Positions 16,724-26,891 of a stretch of DNA of 43,671 nucleotides are shown here, one piece after another. The notes under the pieces are model-generated. The model was given only the letters and a program-made list of their open reading frames with translations, did no database searches and was not told the origin of the DNA. Source of the DNA: an uncultured Lentisphaeria bacterium (GTDB lineage Bacteria > Verrucomicrobiota > Lentisphaeria > Victivallales > UBA1829); the NCBI GenBank assembly GCA_949287225.1, contig CASEFP010000130.1, positions 1 to 43,671 of the forward strand, in the 5' to 3' direction. The position numbers were made by a program, and so were the translations under genes. The stretch's first letter is position 1; each line of letters opens with the position of its first letter.

Positions 16724-16797
16724 GTTTTCCTTAATATGAATTTGTAAATAGAGTGTTCCGGGTGTAAATTTTTCCATTCGGAAGGAGAAGTTTGTTT

Positions 16798-19700
16798 ATG
16801 AAACATTATATCGGGATTTTGATTCTGCTGGTTTCTTTCGGAATCGCCGGGGCGGATTCCTACCCCGAGCTGATGGATCAGGCGGAAAAACTGATGAACC
16901 GCCGTTATGAAAAAGGTTCGCGCGCCTATAAGATCAAGTCCGCCGAACTGGACGAAATTCTGGAGAGCCGGGAGACGAAAGAGGAAAAGATCGCACGCCT
17001 GAAGAAATTCATCGCGGAGTTTCAGATGCTGGAATCACCGCGTCCCGTGAAGGATACCGATGTGCGGACACAGGCTGTGGCGTATCTGCGCGACGTGAAA
17101 CAGTGTGAGGCGGAGGCGGAAAACGGCAACTCCGCCGCACAGTTCGCGCTAGGGCTCCACTATTGGAATCGGGAAAATCCCAAGCGGAATCCCCGTCTCG
17201 CCTTGGAATGGGCGCAGCGGGCCGCGAAGAACGGGATTTCCGATGCGTCCGTGCTTGTTGCGACGATTCTTCTTGAGGGAGGCGACGGGGTGGACCGGAA
17301 TCCCTCCGAAGCGCTGCGCCTTCTCCGCGAGGCCGCAGGGCAGGGCAATGCCGACGCCATGGCGCTTCTCGGAAATCTTTATGCAAAGGGCACTGCCGTG
17401 GCACAGGACCGGCGCATGGCGTTCCAGTGGTATCGGAAGGCGGCGGAAAACGGGGATGTTTCCTGCATGTATCTGGTTGCGATGGCGTATTATCAGGGCC
17501 TTGGCGTCGCGCAGTCCGATTCCCAGGCGCTTGTGTGGTTCCGGAAGGCTGCGGAAAGCGACTGGCGTCCGGCATACCTGATGCTCGGGAAAATGTATGA
17601 GCAGGGCAGGGGGACCGCCGTCAATTACACCGAGGCGTTCCGATGGTTCGAGCGCGCGGCAAAATACAGTGCCGAAGCGTATCTCATGCTAGGGGAGATG
17701 TATATGGACGCCAAAGGCGTCGCGCGCGACGACCGGAAGGCGCTTGTCTGTTTCCTCGAATGCGCCAAGCGCAATGTGCTGACGCCCGACGGTGCGTATC
17801 GTCTTGGCACTCTCTATTACCGCAACGGCGATCCGGTCAATGCCGGGGCATTTTTCAGAAAAGCCGTCGAAAGCGTCCCGATGGCAAACTATCCGCTTGG
17901 TGAAATCGCCTTCAGACAGAAACAGTATGACCGGGCGATGGAATATTTCCTCGCGCTGGAAAAGGCTGTTTCCGAGCATCCCGGCGCGGCGTGGTACATG
18001 GGATTGATTTACGACATGCCCGCATACAAAGGGCATGATTCGAAAAAGGCGATGCACTATTTCCGGATCGCGGCGAACGGAGGAAACAAAGAGGCCGCGC
18101 TCCGCCTCGGCAAAGTCTATGCGGAACGTTCGGACAAACTGACGGAAGGCGAACGCGCTGAGGCGCTGAAACTCCTGCTGCCTTCGGCAAGGGACGGCAA
18201 TGTGGACGCAATGCGGAAAGTCGGAGAACTGTATCTGGCATGCGGCAAGGTGTCCGAGGCTGTAAGATGGTTCCGGAGCGCGGCGAAGGAAGGCAATGTC
18301 AAGGCGATGTTCCGTTTGAGTTCTCTTTACAGCGATGGAAAATATGTGCCGCGCAATTACGACATTGCGGTCAGCTGGCTTCAGAAGGGAGTGGATCGCC
18401 AGGATATTGATTCCATCATCCGGCTCGGGCAGCTCTATTATGACGGGAAAGGGGTGGTCCGGGACGGAAAACGCGCGTTTCAGCTGTTCAGCAAGGCCGC
18501 CGAACTTGGCAGTCCGCATGTTGCGGCCTATCTCGGAAAAATGTATTATGATGGCGACGGTGTGACGCAGGATTATGCGAAGGCTTATGAGCTTCTTTCC
18601 CGTGCCATGTCCAGTTCCGTCGCCTACCCGGGAGTCAATGTTTCCGCGATTTACGGAAAAATGCACTACTACGGGCGCGGCGTGAAGCAGGATTACGCGA
18701 TGGCGGCAAAGTATCTGCCTGCCGGGGGGAAAGATCCGGAATGTCTGTTTCTTCTCGGGGAGATGTATCACGAGGGGCTCGGGGTCAAAGCCGACCAGAA
18801 GAAGGCGCTCGATTACCTGAACCGGTCCGCCGATCTCGGTTATGTTCCGGCGATGGCGATGCTCGGGACCATGTATTTCGAGGGAAAGGGCACGCCGAAG
18901 GATTATGAGATGGCGGTGCGCTGGCTCAAGCCCGCCGCCGACCGGGGGGATCTGCCGTCGAGCAAACTGCTGGCGGAAATCTATGTCAGCGGAAAGAGTC
19001 TGGTGCGCGACGACGAGGCCGCGCTGCGCTACTTCCGGACGCTCGCCTCCAAAGGGGACGTCAAGGCGATGTACGAGTGCGGCATGATGTATCTTGAGGG
19101 CAGGGGAACACGGAAGGATGCGGAACAGGCGCTGAAATATTTCAAGGATGCTTCCTCGAAAGGTGATGTCAAGGCCTCTTTCCTGTGCGGAAAACTGGAA
19201 AAAGACAGGACGAAGGCCGCGCAGTATTTCAAAATCGCGGCGGACAACGGCAATCTTGAGGCGGCAAAGATTTATCTCGGCTTGAATGCCGATGGTGTTG
19301 TGCGGAATCCGGTGGAGAACCCGGAAAAGTATCTGAAGCTTCTCGCTTCCGGCGGAAAAGGGGATGCCGACGCGATGCTCGCCCTTGCGCGCTTCTCAAA
19401 GGATCCGAAGGAGGCGCTCTCCTGGTATGAAAAATCCGCAGCGAAGGGCAATACCGCCGCCAAAGCGTATCTGGCGCTTCTGTATGCGGAAGGAAAATCC
19501 GTGAAGAAGGATTCGAAAAAAGCGCTGGAACTGGCGAAGGCGGCCGCGGAGAAGAAGGATCCTGCGGCAATGAAGCTTCTCGGAAAGATGTATTACGAGG
19601 GCGACGGCGTGGAGAAATCCACGGCGGAAGCCATGAAGTATCTGCTGGAACCCGCCGAAAAAGGGGATGCCTATGCGGTCGAGAAAGTCGGGCGGATGCT

Positions 19701-20205
19701 CTATGACGCGCGTGATTATGCAAGGGCGGAAAAGTATCTGGAGGCCTCCGTGAAGAAGAGCACCGATTCGTCGGACATGTTCCGGCTGGGGATGATCTCC
19801 TATCGAGGCGACGGCGTCAAGCAGGACTTCTCGAAGGCCTATGACTGGTTCGTGCAGGCGGCGGAGAAGAAGAACAGCGATGCGATGCGCCAGATCGGGC
19901 GCATGCACTACCGGGGCGACGGGATCACGCAGGATTATGCGGCGGCTATGACCTGGTTCAAGGGCGCCGCCGCCGAAGGCAATGCCGGGGCGATGTATGA
20001 TGTCGGCAATATGTATTACAACGGCAATGGCGTGAGTCCCGATTACGCGGAGGCGCTTGCCTGGTTCCGGAAAGCGGCTGACAAAGGCGACATCGTGGCG
20101 ATGCAGTTCCTTTCGATCATGTACAAGGAAGGGATCGGCGTGCCGAAGAACAACGTGGAATCCGTGCGCTGGCGCAAGGCCGCCGAAAAGGCGCGTTCCC
20201 ATTGA
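16798..20205 (+). CDS. giant secreted Sel1-repeat (tetratricopeptide-like) protein
   Basis: 1135 residues from the ATG at 16798 (GGAAGGAG upstream). A signal peptide (MKHYIGILILLVSFGIAG) suggests export. The rest is about 29 Sel1-like repeats of roughly 35 residues, recognisable from recurring LGxMYxxGxGV and A-x-x-W-(F/L)-x-K-A-A patterns from residue 100 to the end, with no other domain. Sel1 repeats form solenoids for protein-protein contacts. Some units are degenerate (near residues 370-460 and 800-840). A TTG one step upstream was ignored. It ends next to the RNA methyltransferase gene with no catalytic partner apparent. Confidence 0.92.
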   Translation: MKHYIGILILLVSFGIAGADSYPELMDQAEKLMNRRYEKGSRAYKIKSAELDEILESRETKEEKIARLKKFIAEFQMLESPRPVKDTDVRTQAVAYLRDVKQCEAEAENGNSAAQFALGLHYWNRENPKRNPRLALEWAQRAAKNGISDASVLVATILLEGGDGVDRNPSEALRLLREAAGQGNADAMALLGNLYAKGTAVAQDRRMAFQWYRKAAENGDVSCMYLVAMAYYQGLGVAQSDSQALVWFRKAAESDWRPAYLMLGKMYEQGRGTAVNYTEAFRWFERAAKYSAEAYLMLGEMYMDAKGVARDDRKALVCFLECAKRNVLTPDGAYRLGTLYYRNGDPVNAGAFFRKAVESVPMANYPLGEIAFRQKQYDRAMEYFLALEKAVSEHPGAAWYMGLIYDMPAYKGHDSKKAMHYFRIAANGGNKEAALRLGKVYAERSDKLTEGERAEALKLLLPSARDGNVDAMRKVGELYLACGKVSEAVRWFRSAAKEGNVKAMFRLSSLYSDGKYVPRNYDIAVSWLQKGVDRQDIDSIIRLGQLYYDGKGVVRDGKRAFQLFSKAAELGSPHVAAYLGKMYYDGDGVTQDYAKAYELLSRAMSSSVAYPGVNVSAIYGKMHYYGRGVKQDYAMAAKYLPAGGKDPECLFLLGEMYHEGLGVKADQKKALDYLNRSADLGYVPAMAMLGTMYFEGKGTPKDYEMAVRWLKPAADRGDLPSSKLLAEIYVSGKSLVRDDEAALRYFRTLASKGDVKAMYECGMMYLEGRGTRKDAEQALKYFKDASSKGDVKASFLCGKLEKDRTKAAQYFKIAADNGNLEAAKIYLGLNADGVVRNPVENPEKYLKLLASGGKGDADAMLALARFSKDPKEALSWYEKSAAKGNTAAKAYLALLYAEGKSVKKDSKKALELAKAAAEKKDPAAMKLLGKMYYEGDGVEKSTAEAMKYLLEPAEKGDAYAVEKVGRMLYDARDYARAEKYLEASVKKSTDSSDMFRLGMISYRGDGVKQDFSKAYDWFVQAAEKKNSDAMRQIGRMHYRGDGITQDYAAAMTWFKGAAAEGNAGAMYDVGNMYYNGNGVSPDYAEALAWFRKAADKGDIVAMQFLSIMYKEGIGVPKNNVESVRWRKAAEKARSH

Positions 20206-20222
20206 AACAGGCTGTTTGTCCG

Positions 20223-21440
20223 ATGATGCCGGAAGATTCCCGAGTGCGCATGGAAAAAGTGGAGATTCACGCTTTTGCCTTCGGGGGACGCGCGCTCGGG
20301 CGCATGCCGGACGGGAAAGTCTGTTTTGTGCGCGGCGCACTTCCCGGCGAGACGGTGCTTGTGCGGATCACCTCCGAAAAAAAACGCTATTCCGAGGGGG
20401 AACTTTCGGAAATACTTTCCGCCTCACCGCTGCGGTGCAAGGCCGCCTGTCCGAATCCGTGTCCCGGATGTTCCTATATGCATGTCTCCTATGAGACGGA
20501 ACTGGAGTGGAAACAGCGTCAGTTCGAATCTTTTCTGCTCCGGGGCGGTCTTGCGGAGAGGAAGGTGATTGCTTCCCCCGCCGGGGCGGAACGGCGGACA
20601 GCCTGGCGCAATAAGCTCAAACTATCCCTGGAACACGTGCCGGATGGTTCGATCCGTGCCGGATACCGCGCGGAGGACAATGTTTCCCTGATCGAAGTGC
20701 ATGATTGCTCTCTTGCCGCAAAGGAGATTCTCGAAGCGTATCAGTCCGGCGGATGGAAAAAGCGCGTTTCGCGCGGAGACCGTGCCGTGACGTTCCGCTT
20801 TACCCCGGCGGACGGTGTCTGTTTCTTCACGGATACCGTGCGCCCCGCCGTGCCGCTTCTGACGGAAACCATTGCCGGATTCGGCGAATTCCGGACGCCG
20901 GCGGAATCGTTTTTCCAGATCAACGCGGGAATGTCGGGACGTCTTGCCGAACGGGTGGTCGCTCTTGCGGAACGCTGTGAGGCTAAGTTTCTGCTGGAAC
21001 TGTACTGCGGATGCGGCTGTTTTTCCATTGCCGTTGCGGAACGCCGGAAAGAGATGTTCTGTCACGGCGTGGAAATTGATCCTCGTTCGATCGCCTGCGC
21101 GAAGGAGAACGCAAAGCTTCACGGTGTTGCTGAGCGCTGCGCTTTTTCTGCGGGGGATGCTGGCAAGAGTCTGGGGCGGCTTCTGCGCGCGGCATCCCCG
21201 GAGGAGACGCTTCTTCTGGTCGATCCGCCCCGCACCGGGATGGACCGCCGGGCGCTGGAACGGATCCGGACTGGCCGCGCGGGATGGATTCTCTACGTAT
21301 CCTGCGCCCCCGATACGCTGGCGCGTGATCTGGCGTTTCTCCGTGCCGGCGGATACCGTGTGCTTGAGTCTGGATTGATCGACATGTTTCCTTCCACCGC
21401 GCATTTTGAGACGGTGACATTGCTAAAACGCGAATCATAA
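20223..21440 (+). CDS. class I SAM-dependent RNA (uracil-5-)methyltransferase, TrmA/RlmD family
   Basis: About 405 residues. An N-terminal TRAM domain (VEIHAFAFGGRALGR) is followed by a Cys cluster (CKAACPNPCPGC) that could bind an iron-sulfur centre as in RlmD. The C-terminal methyltransferase has LELYCGCGCFSIAVA for SAM, the VDPPRTG motif and YVSCAPDTLARDL with the catalytic Cys. The target is probably a uridine in 23S rRNA or tRNA; which one cannot be decided. The start is uncertain: ATGs at 20223 and 20250 both lack a good ribosome site, and translation may be coupled to the Sel1 gene. Confidence 0.88.
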   Translation: MMPEDSRVRMEKVEIHAFAFGGRALGRMPDGKVCFVRGALPGETVLVRITSEKKRYSEGELSEILSASPLRCKAACPNPCPGCSYMHVSYETELEWKQRQFESFLLRGGLAERKVIASPAGAERRTAWRNKLKLSLEHVPDGSIRAGYRAEDNVSLIEVHDCSLAAKEILEAYQSGGWKKRVSRGDRAVTFRFTPADGVCFFTDTVRPAVPLLTETIAGFGEFRTPAESFFQINAGMSGRLAERVVALAERCEAKFLLELYCGCGCFSIAVAERRKEMFCHGVEIDPRSIACAKENAKLHGVAERCAFSAGDAGKSLGRLLRAASPEETLLLVDPPRTGMDRRALERIRTGRAGWILYVSCAPDTLARDLAFLRAGGYRVLESGLIDMFPSTAHFETVTLLKRES

Positions 21441-21485
21441 GCTATATTACCTGCAAACGGAACGACAGTCAGGACAGGAGCGGAA

Positions 21486-22166
21486 ATGATGGAACAGGAG
21501 AGGAACGGGCATCGCGGGCGGCTCCGTTCGCGTTATCTCAAAGCCGGCGGCGACGGTTTCACCGATTACGACATCATCGAGCTGGTTCTGACCTATGCCA
21601 TCCCGCGCCGCGACGTGAAGCCGATTGCCCGGGAGCTTCTGCGCCGCTTCAAGGATGTTGCGGGGATCATGGACGCCGACCCGAAGGAGATCAGCGAGGT
21701 TTCCGGCATGGGGAACAACTCCGCGCTTCTTTTTCAGCTCATGCGCGACATCTGCGTCCGTTACCTGGAGACCAAGGTGCGCGACATTGACGTCATTTCC
21801 TCGCCGGAAAAGCTGGTCGATTACGCACGCATGAAACTTTCCTGTTATACGGACGAGGTCATCATGGTGATCTGTCTGAACACGAAAAACCATGTGATTG
21901 ACGCGGAGATCGTCTCTCGCGGGACCATTGACGCGGCCGTGATCTATCCGCGTACGATTGCCCTGGACGCGCTGCGCAGGAAGGCGGCAAGCGTGATCAT
22001 CGTCCATAATCACCCGAGCGGCGTCACGCAGCCGTCCGCGGCGGACCGCGAGTTCACGCGGGCCCTTGCCGAGGCGCTGAAAGTGCTCGATATCCACCTG
22101 CTGGACCATCTGATCGTTTCGAGAACCGATGCGTTCAGCTTCAATGAACACCGTCTGCTGCGCTAG
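21486..22166 (+). CDS. radC: RadC-like JAB/MPN-domain protein
   Basis: 226 residues. The N-terminal helical part contains a helix-hairpin-helix-like DNA-binding region (KEISEVSGMG). The JAMM metal motif is complete: His174, His176 and Asp187 in HNHPSG-N7-D. RadC is widespread, and its biochemical role is still unclear despite the old link to DNA repair. The start has AGGAG 5 bases upstream. acpS follows after 9 bases, so the two are probably cotranscribed. Confidence 0.95.
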   Translation: MMEQERNGHRGRLRSRYLKAGGDGFTDYDIIELVLTYAIPRRDVKPIARELLRRFKDVAGIMDADPKEISEVSGMGNNSALLFQLMRDICVRYLETKVRDIDVISSPEKLVDYARMKLSCYTDEVIMVICLNTKNHVIDAEIVSRGTIDAAVIYPRTIALDALRRKAASVIIVHNHPSGVTQPSAADREFTRALAEALKVLDIHLLDHLIVSRTDAFSFNEHRLLR

Positions 22167-22175
22167 GAGGCTCTC

Positions 22176-22583
22176 ATGATCGTCGGAATCGGAACTGATC
22201 TTGCGGAATGCGCGCGCATCGAACGGCTGTTCAAGCTCCATGGAGAACATTTCCAGCGCCGTGTGCTGACGCACGAAGAGTGTGCCGAATGTGACGGCAT
22301 TTCTTATCTGGCGGGACGCTGGTGCGCGAAAGAGGCGCTTGCCAAGGCGCTTGGCACAGGAATCGGCGCTCAATGCGCATTCGAGGATATTTGCGTGCTT
22401 CGCGATTCCGCCTCCGGACGCCCCGTCATGACGCTCTCCGGCAACGCGAAACGCACAGCTGAAAAGCTCGGCGTGAAGCGGATTCACCTTTCGATCAGTC
22501 ACGAAAAGCATTACGCCGTCGCAACCGTGATTCTGGAACGCAGTGATCCGGATTCCGCCCATTTTTCCTCCGGATTTTTTTGA
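22176..22583 (+). CDS. acpS: holo-[acyl-carrier-protein] synthase AcpS
   Basis: 135 residues. The MIVGIGTDLAECARIER opening supplies the metal-binding Asp8, and the WCAKEALAKALGTG motif contains Glu53. AcpS transfers phosphopantetheine from coenzyme A to acyl carrier protein. The ribosome site TAGGAGG is directly upstream. The last 12 codons overlap a terminator hairpin, so the tail SDPDSAHFSSGFF is probably dictated by that structure rather than by function. Confidence 0.95.
   Translation: MIVGIGTDLAECARIERLFKLHGEHFQRRVLTHEECAECDGISYLAGRWCAKEALAKALGTGIGAQCAFEDICVLRDSASGRPVMTLSGNAKRTAEKLGVKRIHLSISHEKHYAVATVILERSDPDSAHFSSGFF
22546..22581 (+). terminator. Rho-independent terminator inside the 3' end of acpS
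   Basis: ATCCGGA (22546-22552) pairs with TCCGGAT (22569-22575) around a 16-base loop, followed by a T run to 22581, which is also the first base of the acpS stop codon. It separates radC-acpS from the next promoter 23 bases downstream. Confidence 0.6.
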
Positions 22584-22603
22584 GAATATTTTCTTTTCCC
22601 TTA

Positions 22604-22631
22604 TTGACAAACGCAGATTTTCGCCTATAAT
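22604..22631 (+). promoter_or_regulatory. near-consensus sigma70 promoter of the LacI-prepilin-DUF4838 operon
   Basis: TTGACA (22604-22609), a 16-base spacer, TATAAT (22626-22631). Both hexamers are perfect. The start codon of the regulator is 41 bases further on. Confidence 0.85.
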
Positions 22632-22651
22632 ATGAAGTAACGATAATTCAT
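22632..22651. promoter_or_regulatory. candidate LacI-family operator overlapping the transcription start
   Basis: ATGAAGTAACGATAATTCAT is a 20-base imperfect palindrome with a central CG and 8 of 10 symmetric positions paired, the classical form of LacI-family sites. It directly follows the -10 box, where a bound repressor would block initiation, and so suggests autoregulation by the downstream regulator. Confidence 0.55.
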
Positions 22652-22671
22652 CTGAAAAAGAAAATGGGAAA

Positions 22672-23679
22672 ATGGCGGCGACACTGAAGGAAATCGCGAA
22701 CCGTGCGGGAGTCTCGGTCATGGCTGTTTCAGCTGTGATGAACAAGACGACCAGCACGCGGGTTTCGGAAGCAAAGCGCGTGCATATCGAACGGATCGCC
22801 CGTGAAATGGGATACCGTTCGAATGTTGTGGCGCGGACCCTGCGTGGCGGGGCAAGCCGGATGCTCGGAATTCTGATTGATTCCCATGCTCCGCCGTGGC
22901 TTTACAATATACTCCGCCACATTGAGTCGGAGGCGACCCGCAGCGGCTATCGTATTCTGGTGTCGGAAGGACACGATTCCGTGGACAATCTGGTCGCCGC
23001 GTATGGGACGTTTGAGCAGTATGGAGCAGACGGTGTCATCTGTCTTGCCTACGATTATCCCGGACAGCAGGAAAAATTCCGCGAACATTTTGCGGGGAAA
23101 AACAACCTGCTGCTGGTAGGTTCGTATGATACATCCATGCTTCCGCAGATTTATCTGGATCTGGAACCGGCATGGAGGGCGGCTGTCGAATATTTCCGGT
23201 CGCGGGGGAGAAAGCGGATCGGCGGGCTTGTTGTCGATCTGCCGATCTGGTCCCAGCAGGTGCGCATTTCTCTGTTCCGGAAGCTCTGCAGTGATCAGGG
23301 AATACCCGAACTGCTCTGGCATCCGGATTACTGCGAGGAGCCGGAACGCTATGCCGACGAGGTGGACCGCTGTGTGCGCGAGTTTATTCTGCCGAACCGG
23401 ATTGATGCGCTTCTGGCGCATTCGGATGTATTCGGAGCCTTTCTGATCTCAGGACTGGCGCGGAACGGACTGCGGGTGCCGGAGGATGTCGCGGTGATCG
23501 TCGACGACAACCGCGACTTTTTCGCCGCTCTTCAGCCTCCGCTCGCCTGTATCGACCATGATGAGGAGGCGATCGGGACACAGGCGGTCCGGGTGATGCT
23601 GAAAATGCTCCGGAAGGAGTCCGTCGAACACCGGACGCAGATTCCGTGTCACCTGATTTTGAGAGAATCCGCCGGATAG
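22672..23679 (+). CDS. LacI-family transcriptional regulator
   Basis: 335 residues. The N-terminal helix-turn-helix (TLKEIANRAGVSVMAVSAVMN, about residues 4-24) and hinge (RSNVVARTLRGGASRMLGILI) match LacI regulators. The rest is a periplasmic-binding-protein-like sensor for a small molecule, probably a sugar. The family usually represses neighbouring carbohydrate genes. Here it leads an operon with a prepilin-like protein and a DUF4838 protein, and an operator-like palindrome covers its own start site. The ligand is unknown. Confidence 0.93.
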   Translation: MAATLKEIANRAGVSVMAVSAVMNKTTSTRVSEAKRVHIERIAREMGYRSNVVARTLRGGASRMLGILIDSHAPPWLYNILRHIESEATRSGYRILVSEGHDSVDNLVAAYGTFEQYGADGVICLAYDYPGQQEKFREHFAGKNNLLLVGSYDTSMLPQIYLDLEPAWRAAVEYFRSRGRKRIGGLVVDLPIWSQQVRISLFRKLCSDQGIPELLWHPDYCEEPERYADEVDRCVREFILPNRIDALLAHSDVFGAFLISGLARNGLRVPEDVAVIVDDNRDFFAALQPPLACIDHDEEAIGTQAVRVMLKMLRKESVEHRTQIPCHLILRESAG

Positions 23680-23727
23680 GTGGAATGCTGGAACAGGAAA
23701 TGCAAAAATAAAAGGAGGAACAGGTTT

Positions 23728-24450
23728 ATGATTCAAGGCTGGGAAAAACGGAAGTATTTTACATTGATAGAACTTCTGGTCGTGATTGCTATCATTGCGA
23801 TTCTGGCTTCGCTTCTTCTGCCGGCGCTCGGTAGGGCGAGGGAACTGGCGCAGGGAATCAAATGCACATCCAATCTGAAAACACTGGGAACGGTGCATCA
23901 GCTTTACATTGCCGACAACCGGGAATACATCATGCCGGGAATGGACAACCGCTTCTGGAGTGCGCAGTTCCCGCCGCCGCTCGGCAACAAGCAGTGGATG
24001 TGGTTTGCCTGGCAGCTTGTGAAATACGGGGAAAACGGCGGCTATCTGGTCTGCCCGAGCGCGAAGAAGGAATATTCGGAGACGGGGTATGCCGACCCCG
24101 GCGACAAAACGTCCGCAACGTTCGTGCTCGGATATGCGCAGAATGCCGATTTGTCCTGCGGATTTTATTCGGGCGCTCATCTTGCCTACCGGAAACTGAA
24201 TTTCTGGAAATTCCCCACCCGGACGGTCGCGATGACCGACGGCGCCAAGAAAATGGTCAGCGGCCAGACCTTTGTGCAGGGCACGATCGTCCGATACTGG
24301 GATGTGGCGAACGCCTGGACGTTTACCGGAAGGCATCTGAAATTCTGCAATACCCTGTATCTGGACGGGCACGTCGGAAAAATCACGCGGCAATGGGCCG
24401 CAAGGCCGGAACTTTCACCGTATCTGATCTGGCAGCCGTCCATGCAGTGA
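23728..24450 (+). CDS. prepilin-type N-terminal cleavage/methylation domain protein
   Basis: 240 residues, start supported by AGGAGG 9 bases upstream of the ATG at 23728. The N-terminus is a short basic leader followed by [18 protein letters not shown], the type IV prepilin/pseudopilin helix. The residue before the Phe is Tyr rather than the usual Gly. The C-terminal globular part ends in a YLDGHVGK strand, a form of the DG motif common in the large prepilin-like families of Lentisphaerae, Planctomycetes and Verrucomicrobia. It sits between a LacI regulator and a secreted DUF4838 protein, so it may serve export or surface display of glycan-active proteins rather than a pilus. Confidence 0.9.
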   Translation: MIQGWEKRKYFTLIELLVVIAIIAILASLLLPALGRARELAQGIKCTSNLKTLGTVHQLYIADNREYIMPGMDNRFWSAQFPPPLGNKQWMWFAWQLVKYGENGGYLVCPSAKKEYSETGYADPGDKTSATFVLGYAQNADLSCGFYSGAHLAYRKLNFWKFPTRTVAMTDGAKKMVSGQTFVQGTIVRYWDVANAWTFTGRHLKFCNTLYLDGHVGKITRQWAARPELSPYLIWQPSMQ

Positions 24451-24463
24451 GGGGAGGGGATTT

Positions 24464-26698
24464 ATGCGCAGAATCCTCCTGATCCTGTTTTGTCTTTCCG
24501 TTTCGTTCCGGCTTTCCGCAACGGTGCTGTTTGACGATGGAAAAAGCGATTATGTGATTCTTCTGGAATCGAATGCCGCGCCTGTTGAAAGAACCGCGGC
24601 GAAGGAACTGCACGAGCATGTCCGCAAAATGGGGGGTGTTGATCTTGCTGTTGTCGAGTCGCTCCCTCCGGGCGGAAAAGCGCTCCGCATTGTCTCCGAT
24701 CCGCGGGAAAAGGACGATACCGTGATCCTGAAAACGATGGAGAACGGCGATCTCCTGATCAGCGGGAGCCCGAAGCGCGGCACGCTGTATGCGGTTTATA
24801 CACTTCTGGAGGAATACGGCTCCGTCCGCTGGTGGACAGCATCCGCAACGCATATTCCGCAGAGAAAACGCTGGGAGATCCCCCGCCTGGACTATCGCTA
24901 CGCCTCCCCGTTTGCCGTTCGCGAAGTCTTCTACCGCTCAACCCGGACGGACGAAGTTTTCGCCGCAAGAATGAAAAACAACGGACACTTCAACAGGATA
25001 AGCGCCGCTTACGGCGGACACAATCCGTTGATCGGATGGTGTCATACCTTTCATCAGATGATCCCGGCGTTTGCTACCTTCAGAACGCATCCGGATTATT
25101 TTGCGGAAATTCAAGGAAAACGGACGCTCGGCGTGGATGTCGGACAGCTCTGTTTGAGCAATCCGCAGGTCCTGCGGATCATAACGCAGAAGGTTCTGGC
25201 GCAGCTGCGTGCCAATCCCGGTGCCGCGCTGATCTCCGTCAGCCAGAACGACAACAGCGACTTCTGTAGCTGCGCGCAGTGTGCGGCGGTTGATGAAAAG
25301 GAAGGTTCCCCGTCCGGAAGCATCATCCGCTTTGTGAACCAGGTTGCCGATGCCGTGAAAAAGGAGTTTCCCTCCGTCTGGGTGGAAACGCTCGCCTACA
25401 CCTATACGCAGAAGGCGCCCCGTTTCGTCCGCCCGCGGGACAATGTGGTGATCCGTCTCTGCTCATTCGAGGCGGATTATGCCGCACCGCTGAATTCAGT
25501 GCGGAACGATGCGTTCCGCCGGAACATCAGAGAGTGGGGGCGGATCGCAAAACAGCTTTATTTCTGGAACTACATCATCAATTTTTCGGATTTCTGGTCG
25601 CCGTTTCCAGGCGTGCGCCATTTCGCGGCGGATCTGCGCTTTCTGCGCGACAACGGGGTGCGCGCGGTGTTTGAGCAGGGGACGGGGCTGGGGGAATGCA
25701 GCGATCTGGCCCCGCTGCGCCAATGGCTCCTGAGCAGGCTCATGTGGAATCCCGATCTGGATCAGGAGGCTCTGTGTGAGGAATTTCTGAAGGGTTACTA
25801 CGGCGCGGCCGCTCCTTTCCTTCGCGAGTATCTGCTTCTCGGGTATCAGGCGCTTGATGCGTCCGGAGCACAGCTGCGCTGCAACGGTTCGACGAAATGG
25901 CTTTCTCTTGACGACCTTCTGAAAATGCGTGCGGCATTTGACAGGGCGGAGGCGGCGGTACAGGCGGATCCCGTCTGTCTGGAACGGGTGGAAATTGCGG
26001 CAGTTTCCGTGAATCACACAATTCTGAATCATGACGCCGCGCGTCTGGAAAATGCCGCCGCTCCGGAAGGAAGAAAACTTCGTGCTTCCGTGGATCTGGA
26101 AAAACTTTTCCTCAAAACAGAACAAAGTGTCAGAAAGGCACCGGATGCGTGGCGGGAGCACAACGGTGCGCCCGGTGAACATTTCCGTATCCTCAAAGGA
26201 CGGATTTCCGGAGACTGGAACTTCCGGATGAAACGACCTGCGCTCTGTGCAAATCTTGCTGACGATCAATGGCTGTTGTTTGAGGCGGATTCCTTCCGGC
26301 GTTTCGGTGCGGCGCTTGTACAGGATGAGGGAGGGAAAGCCGTGTCTCTTCCGCAGGATGAGAGCTGGGCGCTCCAGCTGCATCTCACGGATTTTCCTGT
26401 ATCCGGGAGGAAATGGCGGATTTATGCACGGGTCCGGACGGAATCCGCTGTTCCGGGCAGCGTCCCTGCCGGAACATTCGGTTTCTTCAATCCCGGCGGA
26501 AGAGAACTGCGCAGGACGCTTGCAAGCGGAGATTTCAACGGAAAAAATTACCGTCTTGTCGAATTGGGCAGGGCGGAATTCGGGGGCAAAGGATATCTCT
26601 ATTTCACCGGTAAGGCCGGGAAAGCAAGATTGTTTGTGCAGGAAATCCTGCTGGTGCGTGAATCCGCGGAGGGAAGTTTGACATCCGGGAAAAACTGA
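24464..26698 (+). CDS. secreted DUF4838 domain protein, probable glycan-active enzyme
   Basis: 744 residues with a signal peptide ([19 protein letters not shown]) and a GGGGAGGGG ribosome site. An N-terminal alpha-glucuronidase-N-like segment ([27 protein letters not shown]) leads to the DUF4838 region, recognised from [33 protein letters not shown] and [14 protein letters not shown] (about residues 180-350). The C-terminal 150 residues look like a beta-sandwich. DUF4838 proteins have a glycosidase-like TIM-barrel appearance and occur in polysaccharide loci; the substrate is unknown. Last gene of the LacI operon. Confidence 0.85.
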   Translation: MRRILLILFCLSVSFRLSATVLFDDGKSDYVILLESNAAPVERTAAKELHEHVRKMGGVDLAVVESLPPGGKALRIVSDPREKDDTVILKTMENGDLLISGSPKRGTLYAVYTLLEEYGSVRWWTASATHIPQRKRWEIPRLDYRYASPFAVREVFYRSTRTDEVFAARMKNNGHFNRISAAYGGHNPLIGWCHTFHQMIPAFATFRTHPDYFAEIQGKRTLGVDVGQLCLSNPQVLRIITQKVLAQLRANPGAALISVSQNDNSDFCSCAQCAAVDEKEGSPSGSIIRFVNQVADAVKKEFPSVWVETLAYTYTQKAPRFVRPRDNVVIRLCSFEADYAAPLNSVRNDAFRRNIREWGRIAKQLYFWNYIINFSDFWSPFPGVRHFAADLRFLRDNGVRAVFEQGTGLGECSDLAPLRQWLLSRLMWNPDLDQEALCEEFLKGYYGAAAPFLREYLLLGYQALDASGAQLRCNGSTKWLSLDDLLKMRAAFDRAEAAVQADPVCLERVEIAAVSVNHTILNHDAARLENAAAPEGRKLRASVDLEKLFLKTEQSVRKAPDAWREHNGAPGEHFRILKGRISGDWNFRMKRPALCANLADDQWLLFEADSFRRFGAALVQDEGGKAVSLPQDESWALQLHLTDFPVSGRKWRIYARVRTESAVPGSVPAGTFGFFNPGGRELRRTLASGDFNGKNYRLVELGRAEFGGKGYLYFTGKAGKARLFVQEILLVRESAEGSLTSGKN

Positions 26699-26891
26699 TT
26701 TCCTCTTCGGAGAAAAATGAACTCGGACAGGGGCGTTCCGCCGGAAAACATACCGAAAAATCAAGCTTGCTTTCTGTAATCTTCCTGCAGAGAGTCTGGA
26801 ATTTTACAAGCGATCCGCCGCAGTTGAATTTTCAACTCGTGAGTCTGATCTCCCTTGCATTGCCGCATTTTACATTAAAAAATCTGGTTGC

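Noticed and set aside
15644..16777. N-terminal extension of hisF by more than 370 residues
   Set aside because: HisF has a perfect start at 15643 with a promoter; the extension runs antisense to the ATP-cone-like gene.
16798..20205. Possible tandem DNA repeat or assembly collapse in the Sel1 gene
   Set aside because: Repeats are similar only at protein level; no long identical DNA units were seen.
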